Below are positions 8,222-16,385 of a stretch of 17,999 bases of DNA, in pieces. How positions within the stretch are numbered: the stretch's first letter is position 1; the number at the start of each line of letters is the position of its first letter. The stretch comes from Alphaproteobacteria bacterium. Its GTDB lineage: Bacteria > Pseudomonadota > Alphaproteobacteria > Rhizobiales > Aestuariivirgaceae. The translations under genes were made by a program, and so were the position numbers. The notes beneath the pieces were generated by a model, which did not search any database, was not told the origin of the DNA, and saw only the letters and a list, made by a program, of their open reading frames with translations. The stretch spans positions 1,419-19,417 of the forward strand of contig JAGRLX010000078.1 in assembly GCA_020441605.1 (NCBI GenBank), given 5' to 3'.

Positions 8222-9729
8222 GCCGCCGTCCTCGCTGCGGCGCTGCGGGTCATCGCGGCGCCCACCGCTTCCGGGGTTGCCTGGCTCTTGTCCAGTTCGG
8301 CCACGATGCGTCCGCCATTCATCACCAGCACGCGATCGCTCATGCCAAGCACTTCCGGAAGCTCGCTGGAAATCATCAGAATGGCCATGCCCTCGGCGGC
8401 CAGCTGGCGCATCAGCACATGAATTTCCGCCTTGGCGCCGACGTCGATGCCGCGCGTCGGTTCATCCATGATCAGGATGCGGGGGTTGGTGGCGAGCCAT
8501 TTGCCGAGCACCACCTTCTGCTGGTTGCCGCCGGAAAGCTGGCGGACGACCTGATCCGGCCCACGCGCCCGGATGCCGAATTTCCCGATGGCGGCCCGGG
8601 CCTCGGCCATGATCCTGCCGGTATCAATGAGAAGCCCGCGGACAAGGCGGCGCAGCATGGCGAGTGCGATATTCTCGGCGATGGTCTGCGACCTGATCAG
8701 GCCTTGGGAGCCACGGTCCTCGGGCACATAGGCGATGCCCAGGTCGCGGGCCACCTCGGGACTGCCAATCACGGCGGGCTTTCCGTCAATCAGGATATCG
8801 CCCGCGGTCGCTGGGGTGATGCCGAAGATGGTCAGCGCCGTCTCCGTGCGGCCCGATCCGACCAGTCCGGCAAAGCCGAGAATTTCGCCGCGCCGCAGGT
8901 TGAAGGAAATGTCGTGGACGACATTGCGATAGGACACGTTGCGCAGTTCGAGCAGCACGTCGCCGCTTTCGGTGAGCTTCGGCGGATAGAGCTTGTCGAC
9001 CTCGCGGCCGACCATCATCGCAACAAGGCGCGTCTCGTCGACCTCGGCGATGTCCATAGTGCCGACATGGGCGCCGTCGCGCAGAACCGTGACGCGGTCG
9101 GCCAGGGCGAAGATTTCAGGCATGCGATGGCTGACATAGACGATGGATACGCCGCTCGCCTTCAGCTTGCGAACAATGTCCATCAGCCTCTGCACGTCGG
9201 CCTCGGCCAGGGCGGCGGTCGGCTCGTCCATGACAACGACGCGGGCGTCCTGGGCCAGGGCGCGGGCAATCTCGATCCGCTGGCGGTTGGCGACGGAGAG
9301 TTGCGCCACCTTCTGGTCGACGTCGAGTTCCCGGCTGTCGAGCGAGTCGAGCAACTGCCGGGCGCGGCCGCGCATCGTGGTCCAGTCGATGATGCCATAA
9401 CTCGTCCTCGGCGCCTGTCCGAGGAAGATGTTCTCGGCGACCGTCAGTTCGGGAAAGAGGAGCAGTTCCTGGTGAACCGTGGCGATCCCCGCGGCGTGGG
9501 CATCACGCGGAGAGGAAAAGTGGCGTGCGGTTCCATTGATGAGCAGTTCGCCGGCGTCGGCCTGGTGCAAGCCCGCCATGATCTTGATCAGTGTGGACTT
9601 GCCGGCACCGTTTTCACCGAGCAGCGCGTGGACTTCGCCGGGACGCACATCGAAGCTCACGTCGCTCAGGGCCTTCACCCCGGCAAAGGCCTTCGACACG
9701 CCGCGAAGTTCGACCGCTACTCCGGCCAT
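8218..9729 (-). CDS. rhaT: Sugar ABC transporter ATP-binding protein with two ATPase domains (rhamnose)
   Basis: This is a 503-residue cytoplasmic ATPase with two fused nucleotide-binding domains, the usual architecture for monosaccharide (CUT2) importers. The first domain has an intact Walker A, GENGAGKST (38-46), Q-loop TVHQE, and Walker B with VVMDEPTAAL near 165-174; its signature is the variant LSVANRQR (144-151). The second domain has a degenerate Walker A, GLVGSGRTE (288-296), but an intact signature LSGGNQQK (398-405) and Walker B LIMDEPTRGID near 419-429. This asymmetry is normal for the family. The open frame extends to 9759. I chose 9729 because GGGAGGGG ends eight bases before it and the protein then begins just before the ATPase fold. 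It is the first gene of the operon and is transcribed away from rhaR. Confidence 0.92.
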   Translation of the reverse strand: MAGVAVELRGVSKAFAGVKALSDVSFDVRPGEVHALLGENGAGKSTLIKIMAGLHQADAGELLINGTARHFSSPRDAHAAGIATVHQELLLFPELTVAENIFLGQAPRTSYGIIDWTTMRGRARQLLDSLDSRELDVDQKVAQLSVANRQRIEIARALAQDARVVVMDEPTAALAEADVQRLMDIVRKLKASGVSIVYVSHRMPEIFALADRVTVLRDGAHVGTMDIAEVDETRLVAMMVGREVDKLYPPKLTESGDVLLELRNVSYRNVVHDISFNLRRGEILGFAGLVGSGRTETALTIFGITPATAGDILIDGKPAVIGSPEVARDLGIAYVPEDRGSQGLIRSQTIAENIALAMLRRLVRGLLIDTGRIMAEARAAIGKFGIRARGPDQVVRQLSGGNQQKVVLGKWLATNPRILIMDEPTRGIDVGAKAEIHVLMRQLAAEGMAILMISSELPEVLGMSDRVLVMNGGRIVAELDKSQATPEAVGAAMTRSAAARTAA

Positions 9730-9737
9730 CCGAAATT

Positions 9738-9745
9738 CCCCTCCC
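9738..9745 (-). promoter_or_regulatory. Ribosome binding site of rhaT (decides the start)
   Basis: On the minus strand GGGAGGGG ends eight bases before the ATG at 9729. It overlaps the alternative ATG at 9747, so that start and the one at 9759 lack a comparable site. Confidence 0.7.
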
Positions 9746-9812
9746 ATTGCCCGGCGCAAGTCAAGCGACCTTGCCGGTGGTCCGGCCGCCTCCGATCGGC
9801 GACATTTACAGC

Positions 9813-9827
9813 GCTCAAGCTATGAGC
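9813..9827. promoter_or_regulatory. Candidate RhaR operator (inverted repeat) near the rhaT promoter start point
   Basis: The sequence GCTCAAGCTATGAGC is a perfect five-base inverted repeat (GCTCA and TGAGC) with a five-base centre. It lies immediately downstream, in the rhaT direction, of the candidate -10 element at 9829-9834, where a repressor would block transcription. The half-site GCTCA recurs in TTGCTCAT at 9913-9920, just ahead of rhaR. DeoR-family regulators usually bind near the promoter of the divergent operon. The binding itself is inferred. Confidence 0.45.
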
Positions 9828-9828
9828 A

Positions 9829-9859
9829 ATAATAAGCATTGATGAACAAAAAACGTCAA
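9829..9859 (-). promoter_or_regulatory. Candidate promoter of the rhaTPQSDI operon
   Basis: On the minus strand TTGACG (9854-9859) resembles a sigma-70 -35 element, and TATTAT (9829-9834), one base off the -10 consensus, lies 19 bases downstream. An alternative register, TTATTA, gives an 18-base spacer. The spacing is long, so it may need an activator or be weak. The region is clearly AT-richer than its surroundings. A transcript from here would have a 5' leader of roughly 90 bases before rhaT. Confidence 0.45.
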
Positions 9860-9869
9860 GTGAGTTAGT

Positions 9870-9888
9870 TTGTGATTGTCTTGTGATT
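9870..9888. repeat. Tandem direct repeat in the rhaR-rhaT intergenic region
   Basis: TTGTGATT occurs at 9870-9877 and again at 9881-9888, an 11-base period and so on the same face of the helix. It sits upstream of the candidate rhaT -35 element and between the two GCTCA half-sites. It could be an activator site, a tandem DeoR-family site, or part of the rhaR promoter. TGTGA is also a CRP half-site, but the arrangement is direct, not inverted. Confidence 0.45.
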
Positions 9889-9912
9889 TTTGCACCGCAC
9901 AAATGACTGACT

Positions 9913-9920
9913 TTGCTCAT
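9913..9920. promoter_or_regulatory. Candidate second RhaR half-site ahead of rhaR
   Basis: TTGCTCAT at 9913-9920 is the exact reverse complement of ATGAGCAA at 9822-9829, which forms part of the inverted repeat near the rhaT promoter. It lies 11 bases before the rhaR start codon, where bound protein would affect rhaR itself. Two matching sites 83 bases apart could allow DNA looping and autoregulation. This is inference. Confidence 0.35.
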
Positions 9921-9931
9921 GTAGACTGGAC

Positions 9932-10705
9932 ATGAACGAACCTGAACGCCACCGCCTGATGCTGAATCTCCTTAAGGACAGGCCATTTGCATCGGTTCGC
10001 GACCTGCAGACGGTGGTCGAGGCCTCACCCGCAACGATCCGGCGCGACATCGCAAAACTTCATGCCACGGGTGCAGTGCGAAAGGTGTTCGGCGGCATCG
10101 CCGCGGCCGAGGCGGGAAGCGGGCTCGAACAATTGTCGTCCCGGCCCTTCGAGGAAAACCAGATGCTGGGCGTGGCGGAGAAGAAGGCCATCGCCGAGGC
10201 TGCCGCCGGACTGGTGCGCGACGGCGACTCGCTCATCATTCACGGCGGCAGCACCTGCTATCTCTTCGCCCTCCTCCTCGCCCAGCGCAATGTGCGGATC
10301 TTCACCAATTCAATGCCCATGGCGGCGGCCCTCTGGCAGAAGGGCACCTGTCACCTCACCCTCGCCGGTGGCGATCTCTACCGCGAACCCGGCATCCTCT
10401 TCGCGCGGTCTTCCACCCCGCCGGATTTCTACGCCTCGAAATTCTTCCTCGGCGCCCAGGCCATCACCCAGGCCGGAATGTTCGAGTCGCATCCCCTGAT
10501 CGTGCGCGAGACCGAGATGTTGCTCACCCGGGCCGATGAAGTCGTGGTCCTCGCCGACAGCCGAAAGTTCGGATTGCGCGCCCGTTACCCTGTCATGCCC
10601 CTGACCCGCATCGGCACGCTGATCACCGACGACAAGATCAGCGAGGCCAACCACCGGATGCTCGTCGATTCCGGCATTCGGGTCATCGTGGCGGGGGCAG
10701 GCTGA
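9932..10705 (+). CDS. rhaR: DeoR-family transcriptional regulator of rhamnose genes
   Basis: This 257-residue cytoplasmic regulator has an N-terminal DeoR helix-turn-helix at about residues 5-57. The family signature SPATIRRDIAKLHATGAVRKVFGGI is clear at 32-56. The C-terminal DeoRC sugar-phosphate-sensing domain runs from about 82 to 250, with IIHGGSTCYLFA (102-113) and VLADSRKFG (206-214). DeoR proteins usually respond to a phosphorylated pathway intermediate. Its divergent position beside rhaTPQSDI, as in rhizobia, supports control of that operon, and it is named on that basis. The ATG at 9932 fits the family N-terminus, but only CTGGA lies close upstream, so translation may be weak. Its 3' end overlaps the convergent amidohydrolase gene by 23 bases. 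Confidence 0.85.
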   Translation: MNEPERHRLMLNLLKDRPFASVRDLQTVVEASPATIRRDIAKLHATGAVRKVFGGIAAAEAGSGLEQLSSRPFEENQMLGVAEKKAIAEAAAGLVRDGDSLIIHGGSTCYLFALLLAQRNVRIFTNSMPMAAALWQKGTCHLTLAGGDLYREPGILFARSSTPPDFYASKFFLGAQAITQAGMFESHPLIVRETEMLLTRADEVVVLADSRKFGLRARYPVMPLTRIGTLITDDKISEANHRMLVDSGIRVIVAGAG

Positions 10706-11453
10706 TCCGGGTGGCGCAGGCCGTCAGGGCGCCGGCCAGCCGACCGGCCCAGGCCTCTGCGCCGGTGTCGGCGGCAACGAGGTCCTGGCGCATCTCGATC
10801 AGCAGTGCATCGAGACCGCGGGCTTCGCCATGGACGGGCACCGTGTAGTCGCCGTCATCCTCGATATGATACGGCTGGTTCTCGACGACATGGCCGCGGG
10901 GGCCACCCAACGCCCCGGCCAGCGCCCGGCCGAAGTCCACCGACTTCCGGAACAGGATCCCGCCATGCATCGGCCGGCTGACGCCCTTGTAGACGGGCGT
11001 GAAGCTGTGAATGCCGACGACGGCCGTCGGGCGTCCAGCAGCCTGGCGGGCATCGAGCAAGCTCGCCACCCGCGACTGGAATGGCATGAAATACCGGTCG
11101 ATGCGCTGCTGGCGCGCGGCGGCATCAAGGTTCTGATTGCCGGGAATGACGGTCGACTCACTGATCGCCGGAATGGCGCCGGGGCTTCCGGGCGGCCGGT
11201 TGAGATCGATCAGCAGGCGCGAATATCCCGCCAGAACAAGCGCCGCGTCCAGCTTCTGCGAGAGCCGCCTTGCAACATTCTCCGCCCCGATGTCCCAGGC
11301 GATGTGACGGCCAAGTTCGGTCGCATCAAGCCCCAGCCCTCCATAAGTCGACGGAATGAAGCTGGATGCATGCTCGCAAATCAGCAAAAAGGGCGATCCG
11401 CCCTCTTCATTCAGTACACGGACGACATCGGGCAGCACTTCCGGATGGTCCAT
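10683..11453 (-). CDS. N-formylglutamate amidohydrolase family protein
   Basis: This 256-residue protein belongs to the FGase family (PF05013), zinc-type amidohydrolases whose best-known members split N-formyl-L-glutamate to formate and glutamate. Visible motifs are CEHAS (26-30, E27 and H28), HIAWDIGA (50-57), SRLLIDLNRP (78-87), GIHSFTP (147-153) and IEMRQDL (219-225). There are no histidine-utilisation genes nearby, so a HutG role is unlikely. It is the last gene of an operon with a cysteine hydrolase and a glutamine-synthetase-like ligase, so an N-acyl- or gamma-glutamyl-type compound is a possible substrate (inference). The open frame extends 27 bases further upstream. I chose 11453 because its ATG shares one base with the upstream stop (TGATG) and GGAG lies eight bases before it. 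Its 3' end overlaps rhaR by 23 bases. Confidence 0.85.
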   Translation of the reverse strand: MDHPEVLPDVVRVLNEEGGSPFLLICEHASSFIPSTYGGLGLDATELGRHIAWDIGAENVARRLSQKLDAALVLAGYSRLLIDLNRPPGSPGAIPAISESTVIPGNQNLDAAARQQRIDRYFMPFQSRVASLLDARQAAGRPTAVVGIHSFTPVYKGVSRPMHGGILFRKSVDFGRALAGALGGPRGHVVENQPYHIEDDGDYTVPVHGEARGLDALLIEMRQDLVAADTGAEAWAGRLAGALTACATRISLPPPR

Positions 11454-12784
11454 CAATAGATCTCCGCATAGCGGCGGCACATGGCTTCATCGACAGTCGC
11501 ACCCGCGAGCTTCATCTCCATGGTCTTCATGCCGACATAGGTCGCGAGTGCCACCGGCTCGAACCAGGAGGCAACCACCGCATCGGCCTGCATGATCTCC
11601 AAAGCCTCCCCGAGCGAGCCGGGCAGGCGCCGCAGGCCCAGGCGCTCACGGTCCGCGTCTGGAATAAGCGCCGGGTCGCCGGAAAAGAGGGACGGGGCGT
11701 CCATCTGCCGGCGAATGCCCTCGAGTCCGGCCCGCACCATCACCCCGAGCGCCAGGTGGGGACAGGCCGTGGCATCGGCCGGCCGGTACTCGATGTTGAA
11801 GGACTTGGCCGGGTCGTTCTTGCCGATCCGGTTGACCGGGCAGATCCGCAGGCTCGACTCGCGGTCGCGGTCGCCGAACCAGGTGTAGCTCGAACTCCAA
11901 TGGTGCGGCTGCAGGCGAAGATAGGAGATTGGACTGGGTGCGGTGAAAGCCACAAGCGCCGGCAGATGCTTCATGATGCCCGCGACAAAGCTGCCGGCAA
12001 GTTTCGAGACCCCGCCGGGACGGGACGGATCGTGGGTAACCGGCTGGCCCTTCGCATCGCGAAACGAGAAATGCATGTGGACCCCGTTGCCGACACCGTC
12101 CACCGCGGTTTTTGGCGCGAAGGAACAGCGCCAGCCGCGATTGCGTGACAGTTCCCGCACGGTTTCGCGCAGCAGCACGGCGCGGTCGGCGGCGACCAGA
12201 CCATCCGCCGGCGCCAGGGTTATTTCGAACTGATCCTTGCCATATTCGGCAATGAAGACCTCGGGCTCGGCGCCGGCATCGCGCAGGGCCGCCATCAAGG
12301 CAGGACCGAAGGGATCGGCCTGGCGCAGGGCCTGGAGCGAAAAGGCCGGGGCCTGGCGCCAGCCGGCGTCGAACATCTGGAATTCATGCTCGAAGGTGCA
12401 GACCAGCGAAACGCCGGCTTCGCGCGTCAGGTCGGCCAGGGCGGCCTTGAGAAAGCTGCGCGGACAGCAGGCCCAGGGCGATCCATCCAACTCTACAATG
12501 TCGCTCATCACGATATCGAGATCGGTCACCGAGCCCTCGATGGCGAAGCGGTAGCGGGCATTGTCGTCGGGCAGCAGCCGCAGGTCGCCGGCCGATCCCC
12601 ACGGATTGGGATCGGCGATCAGATCGAAGGGCGTGAGCGACATGTTGGCCGGCACCCAGCCGAGGGACTTCTGCTGCCTGGCCTTGTAGCCGGCCGCGGC
12701 GATCGAACGGCCACGGGTGATCCCGGCGTAGTCCGTCGTGACGAAGCTGATCAGCGGTTCGTGGTTGGCGATGGGTTCCGTCAC
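11453..12784 (-). CDS. Glutamine synthetase family protein (probable gamma-glutamyl-amine ligase)
   Basis: This 443-residue protein has the glutamine synthetase fold, a beta-grasp N-terminus followed by the catalytic barrel. Visible active-site elements are FEHEF (131-135, E132 and E134), EYGKDQFEI (180-188, E180 and E187), GNGVHMHFS (232-240, H236 and H238), YLRL (288-291, R290) and NIEYRPAD (330-337, E332 and R334). These correspond to the metal and glutamate/ATP ligands of GSI enzymes. All key residues appear present, so it is probably active. It diverges from housekeeping GlnA and resembles the PuuA/IpuC-like group, which attach glutamate to amines. The operon supports a catabolic role (inference). 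The start is GTG at 12784, overlapping the upstream stop as GTGA, with a near-perfect GGAGGT five bases upstream. Confidence 0.87.
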   Translation of the reverse strand: MTEPIANHEPLISFVTTDYAGITRGRSIAAAGYKARQQKSLGWVPANMSLTPFDLIADPNPWGSAGDLRLLPDDNARYRFAIEGSVTDLDIVMSDIVELDGSPWACCPRSFLKAALADLTREAGVSLVCTFEHEFQMFDAGWRQAPAFSLQALRQADPFGPALMAALRDAGAEPEVFIAEYGKDQFEITLAPADGLVAADRAVLLRETVRELSRNRGWRCSFAPKTAVDGVGNGVHMHFSFRDAKGQPVTHDPSRPGGVSKLAGSFVAGIMKHLPALVAFTAPSPISYLRLQPHHWSSSYTWFGDRDRESSLRICPVNRIGKNDPAKSFNIEYRPADATACPHLALGVMVRAGLEGIRRQMDAPSLFSGDPALIPDADRERLGLRRLPGSLGEALEIMQADAVVASWFEPVALATYVGMKTMEMKLAGATVDEAMCRRYAEIY

Positions 12785-13431
12785 GCGTCACCTCCGGAAA
12801 TGGCATTTATGCGGGCAACCACGGTGTCGGTATCGGTGATCCAACAGTAGCCCTTGTAGGCCCGCAGCGCATTGTCGTGCCGTTCCTGGGTGTAGGTCGC
12901 CGAGGCATCCTCCGGAACCGAGACAAGATAGCCACGGTCGGCGGCATCGCGCACCGCCATGTCGACGCATTGATCGGTGACGACCCCGGCCACGATCAGA
13001 TAGCGGATGCCGAGATTGCGCAGCACATAGTCGATGGCGGTGGAGTTGAAGACTCCTGACGAGGTCTTGGGCAGAACGATCTCGTTGCGGATCGGCGCCA
13101 GTTCGTCGATGGGGGGTGCCAGGGGATGTCCCTTCGGCACCAAGAGGTCGGAGAGCTTGTGATCGAGCGAGGCGTCACGACAGTCCTCGGTCAAGGCTTC
13201 GATGATCGTATGCATCACCTGCACGCCCTTGGCACGTGCCGCTTCGAGAATGCGGACCTGATTGGGGATGACCGTCTGCTTCAGGCGGCGGAAGTAATAG
13301 TGATCGGCGTTCAGTTCCGGATGCTGCGGGTCCTGGCCAGGGATGCAGAACATCTTCTGCATGTCGACGAAGAGCACGGCGGTTTCGCCTGCCGTATAGT
13401 GAACGTCTCGCTTGTCTGTCTTCGTGGTCAT
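12781..13431 (-). CDS. Isochorismatase-family cysteine hydrolase (amidohydrolase)
   Basis: This 216-residue cytoplasmic protein has the isochorismatase-like (cysteine hydrolase) fold. The catalytic triad is clear: Asp23 in FVDMQ, Lys122 in LPKTSSGVF, and Cys155 in GVVTDQCVDMAVRDAADRGY, with the cis-peptide-type VVTDQ just before it. Family members with the cysteine hydrolyse C-N bonds in amides, ureides or carbamoyl compounds, such as nicotinamide, N-carbamoylsarcosine, biuret or ureidoacrylate. The present substrate cannot be told from sequence. It lies between the RpiR-type regulator (ATGA overlap) and the GS-like ligase (GTGA overlap). This suggests it releases an amine, ammonia or acid that the next enzymes handle (inference). 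AGGAGA precedes the ATG at a normal distance. Confidence 0.9.
   Translation of the reverse strand: MTTKTDKRDVHYTAGETAVLFVDMQKMFCIPGQDPQHPELNADHYYFRRLKQTVIPNQVRILEAARAKGVQVMHTIIEALTEDCRDASLDHKLSDLLVPKGHPLAPPIDELAPIRNEIVLPKTSSGVFNSTAIDYVLRNLGIRYLIVAGVVTDQCVDMAVRDAADRGYLVSVPEDASATYTQERHDNALRAYKGYCWITDTDTVVARINAISGGDA
12790..12795 (-). promoter_or_regulatory. Ribosome binding site supporting the GTG start of the GS-like gene
   Basis: On the minus strand GGAGGT lies five bases before the GTG at 12784, inside the end of the cysteine hydrolase gene. This near-consensus site justifies the non-ATG start. Confidence 0.75.
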
Positions 13432-14420
13432 TTCGTCTCCTGGTGCTTTTGGCCGGCTGGGGCCCTGCGTCTTGGCTTTGACTGAGAGGCGGCGTCGTCA
13501 ACGGTAACGCGGTTGTCGGCGCGCACTTCCTCCAGCAACGCCGCGCGCGCCCGCCAGTCGGCGCCGAGCCGATGCGCCGCACCGGCCACCACGGCTTCAA
13601 CCTGGATCAGCGGCGTGACCAGCGTATCGAAGGGCGAAGCAGTTGCCGTGGGTGCTGTCAGCACGACGTCCGCGAAGGCGGCGATCGGCGAGCGCCAGTT
13701 GTCGGTGAACAGTATGATGGCGCAGCCACGGGCCTTGGCCTGGCGGGCGAAGTCGACCACGTCGGTCTGGTAGCGCCGGTAGTCGAAGACAGCGAGAACG
13801 TGCCGGCGGCCAATGGCGGCAAGTTCGTCGACGATATCCGCGGCGGTGCCGTCGAGGAGCGCGGTGCCGTCGCGCAGATGATGAAGGCAGCGTTGCAGGA
13901 TGCCGGCGACGAAGCGGCTGAACCGGCCGCCACGGCACAGAATGTTGCGCCGGCGGTCGGTCAGCAAGGTGATGGCGCGCTCATAGTCTGCCGTGGCGGT
14001 TTCCTTGGCGACGGCACTACATTGAGCCAAGGTCTCATCGAGAAAGCTCTGGTAGACGTTCGGCTTGGCGCGCGGCGCCGGGCGCGTACCGCCGCCTGCG
14101 GCGAGTGTGAGAGGCGAACGCATATGCGCCTCCACCTCGGCGAGAAGGGCGTCCTGCATGTCGGCAAAGCCGTCATAGCCCAGTTTCACCGCGAGCCGAA
14201 GCGCGGTTGGGTCACTGACCGCCGCCTGTTTCGCCAGTTTGGAGACGGTGGTGAGGCCCGCTGCGGGATAGTTGGCCAGCATGACACGCACGACCTTGAG
14301 TTCCGAATTGGAAAAGCTGCGGCCAGGCTCCATGAGCCGGTCGCGCACCGTGCGCGGCGGCTTCGCCGGGGCGCCTTCAGCCCTTGATGTCTCCGGTCGG
14401 TCTCTCATGCGGCGCGGCAT
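13428..14420 (-). CDS. MurR/RpiR family transcriptional regulator with SIS domain
   Basis: This 330-residue regulator has an RpiR-type N-terminal helix-turn-helix at about residues 33-100. It contains ANYPAAGLTTVSKLAKQAAVSDPTALRLAVKLGYDGFADMQDAL, typical of the family. A sugar-isomerase (SIS) fold follows at about 125-290, including RRNILCRGGRFSRFVAGIL and FDYRRYQTDVVDFARQAKARGCAIILFTD. RpiR proteins normally sense phosphorylated sugars or related metabolites; here the neighbours are amide-handling enzymes and an amino-acid-type importer, so the effector may differ. It is the first gene of the four-gene operon and diverges from the livM-livG fusion, so it probably controls both and itself. 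An alternative ATG lies at 14408, and neither start has a strong ribosome site. The tail after about residue 305 is basic and probably disordered. Confidence 0.9.
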   Translation of the reverse strand: MPRRMRDRPETSRAEGAPAKPPRTVRDRLMEPGRSFSNSELKVVRVMLANYPAAGLTTVSKLAKQAAVSDPTALRLAVKLGYDGFADMQDALLAEVEAHMRSPLTLAAGGGTRPAPRAKPNVYQSFLDETLAQCSAVAKETATADYERAITLLTDRRRNILCRGGRFSRFVAGILQRCLHHLRDGTALLDGTAADIVDELAAIGRRHVLAVFDYRRYQTDVVDFARQAKARGCAIILFTDNWRSPIAAFADVVLTAPTATASPFDTLVTPLIQVEAVVAGAAHRLGADWRARAALLEEVRADNRVTVDDAASQSKPRRRAPAGQKHQETK

Positions 14421-14452
14421 CAGCTCGATGTGATGTCGAATTCATTACAACA

Positions 14453-14471
14453 TTGCCGGTCCTTCTGGCAA
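14453..14471. promoter_or_regulatory. Candidate operator (inverted repeat) between the RpiR-type gene and livM-livG
   Basis: TTGCC at 14453-14457 and GGCAA at 14467-14471 form a perfect five-base inverted repeat with a nine-base centre, and one further symmetric G-C pair lies inside. It sits midway in the divergent promoter region, 14 bases upstream of the TTGACA on the liv side. It is a plausible site for the adjacent regulator. A second small symmetric sequence, CAATTATTG at 14479-14487, overlaps that -35 element. Confidence 0.35.
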
Positions 14472-14484
14472 ACTGAAACAATTA

Positions 14485-14515
14485 TTGACAAGCCCTTCGC
14501 CTCCCGTGGTAGGGT
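14485..14515 (+). promoter_or_regulatory. Candidate promoter of the liv-type operon
   Basis: TTGACA at 14485-14490 is a perfect -35 consensus. The best -10-like element downstream is TAGGGT at 14510-14515 with a 19-base spacer, a poor match at a long distance. This could be a regulated promoter. Transcription would start about 20 bases before the livM-livG ATG. The -35 is clearer than the -10. Confidence 0.4.
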
Positions 14516-14531
14516 CCGCTACTCTTGAGCC

Positions 14532-14537
14532 AAGGAA
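14532..14537 (+). promoter_or_regulatory. Ribosome binding site of the livM-livG fusion (decides the start)
   Basis: AAGGAA lies five bases before the ATG at 14543. The open frame could also begin at a TTG at 14525, but that would place this site inside the coding region and has no site of its own. Confidence 0.65.
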
Positions 14538-14542
14538 GTGCA

Positions 14543-16363
<1,821 letters not shown>

Positions 16364-16385
16364 CAGTCCAACAGAGGAGGAAAAC

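Noticed and set aside
8419..9825. Long open frame antisense to rhaT.
   Set aside because: It has no domain, and both ATPase halves of RhaT are fully motif-supported on the minus strand.
9871..9888. A CRP-type site in the rhaR-rhaT region.
   Set aside because: The TGTGA motifs are in direct, not inverted, orientation, so the standard palindromic site is not present.
14525..14542. A TTG start for the LivM-LivG fusion, adding six residues.
   Set aside because: It would place the clear AAGGAA ribosome site inside the coding sequence and has no site of its own.
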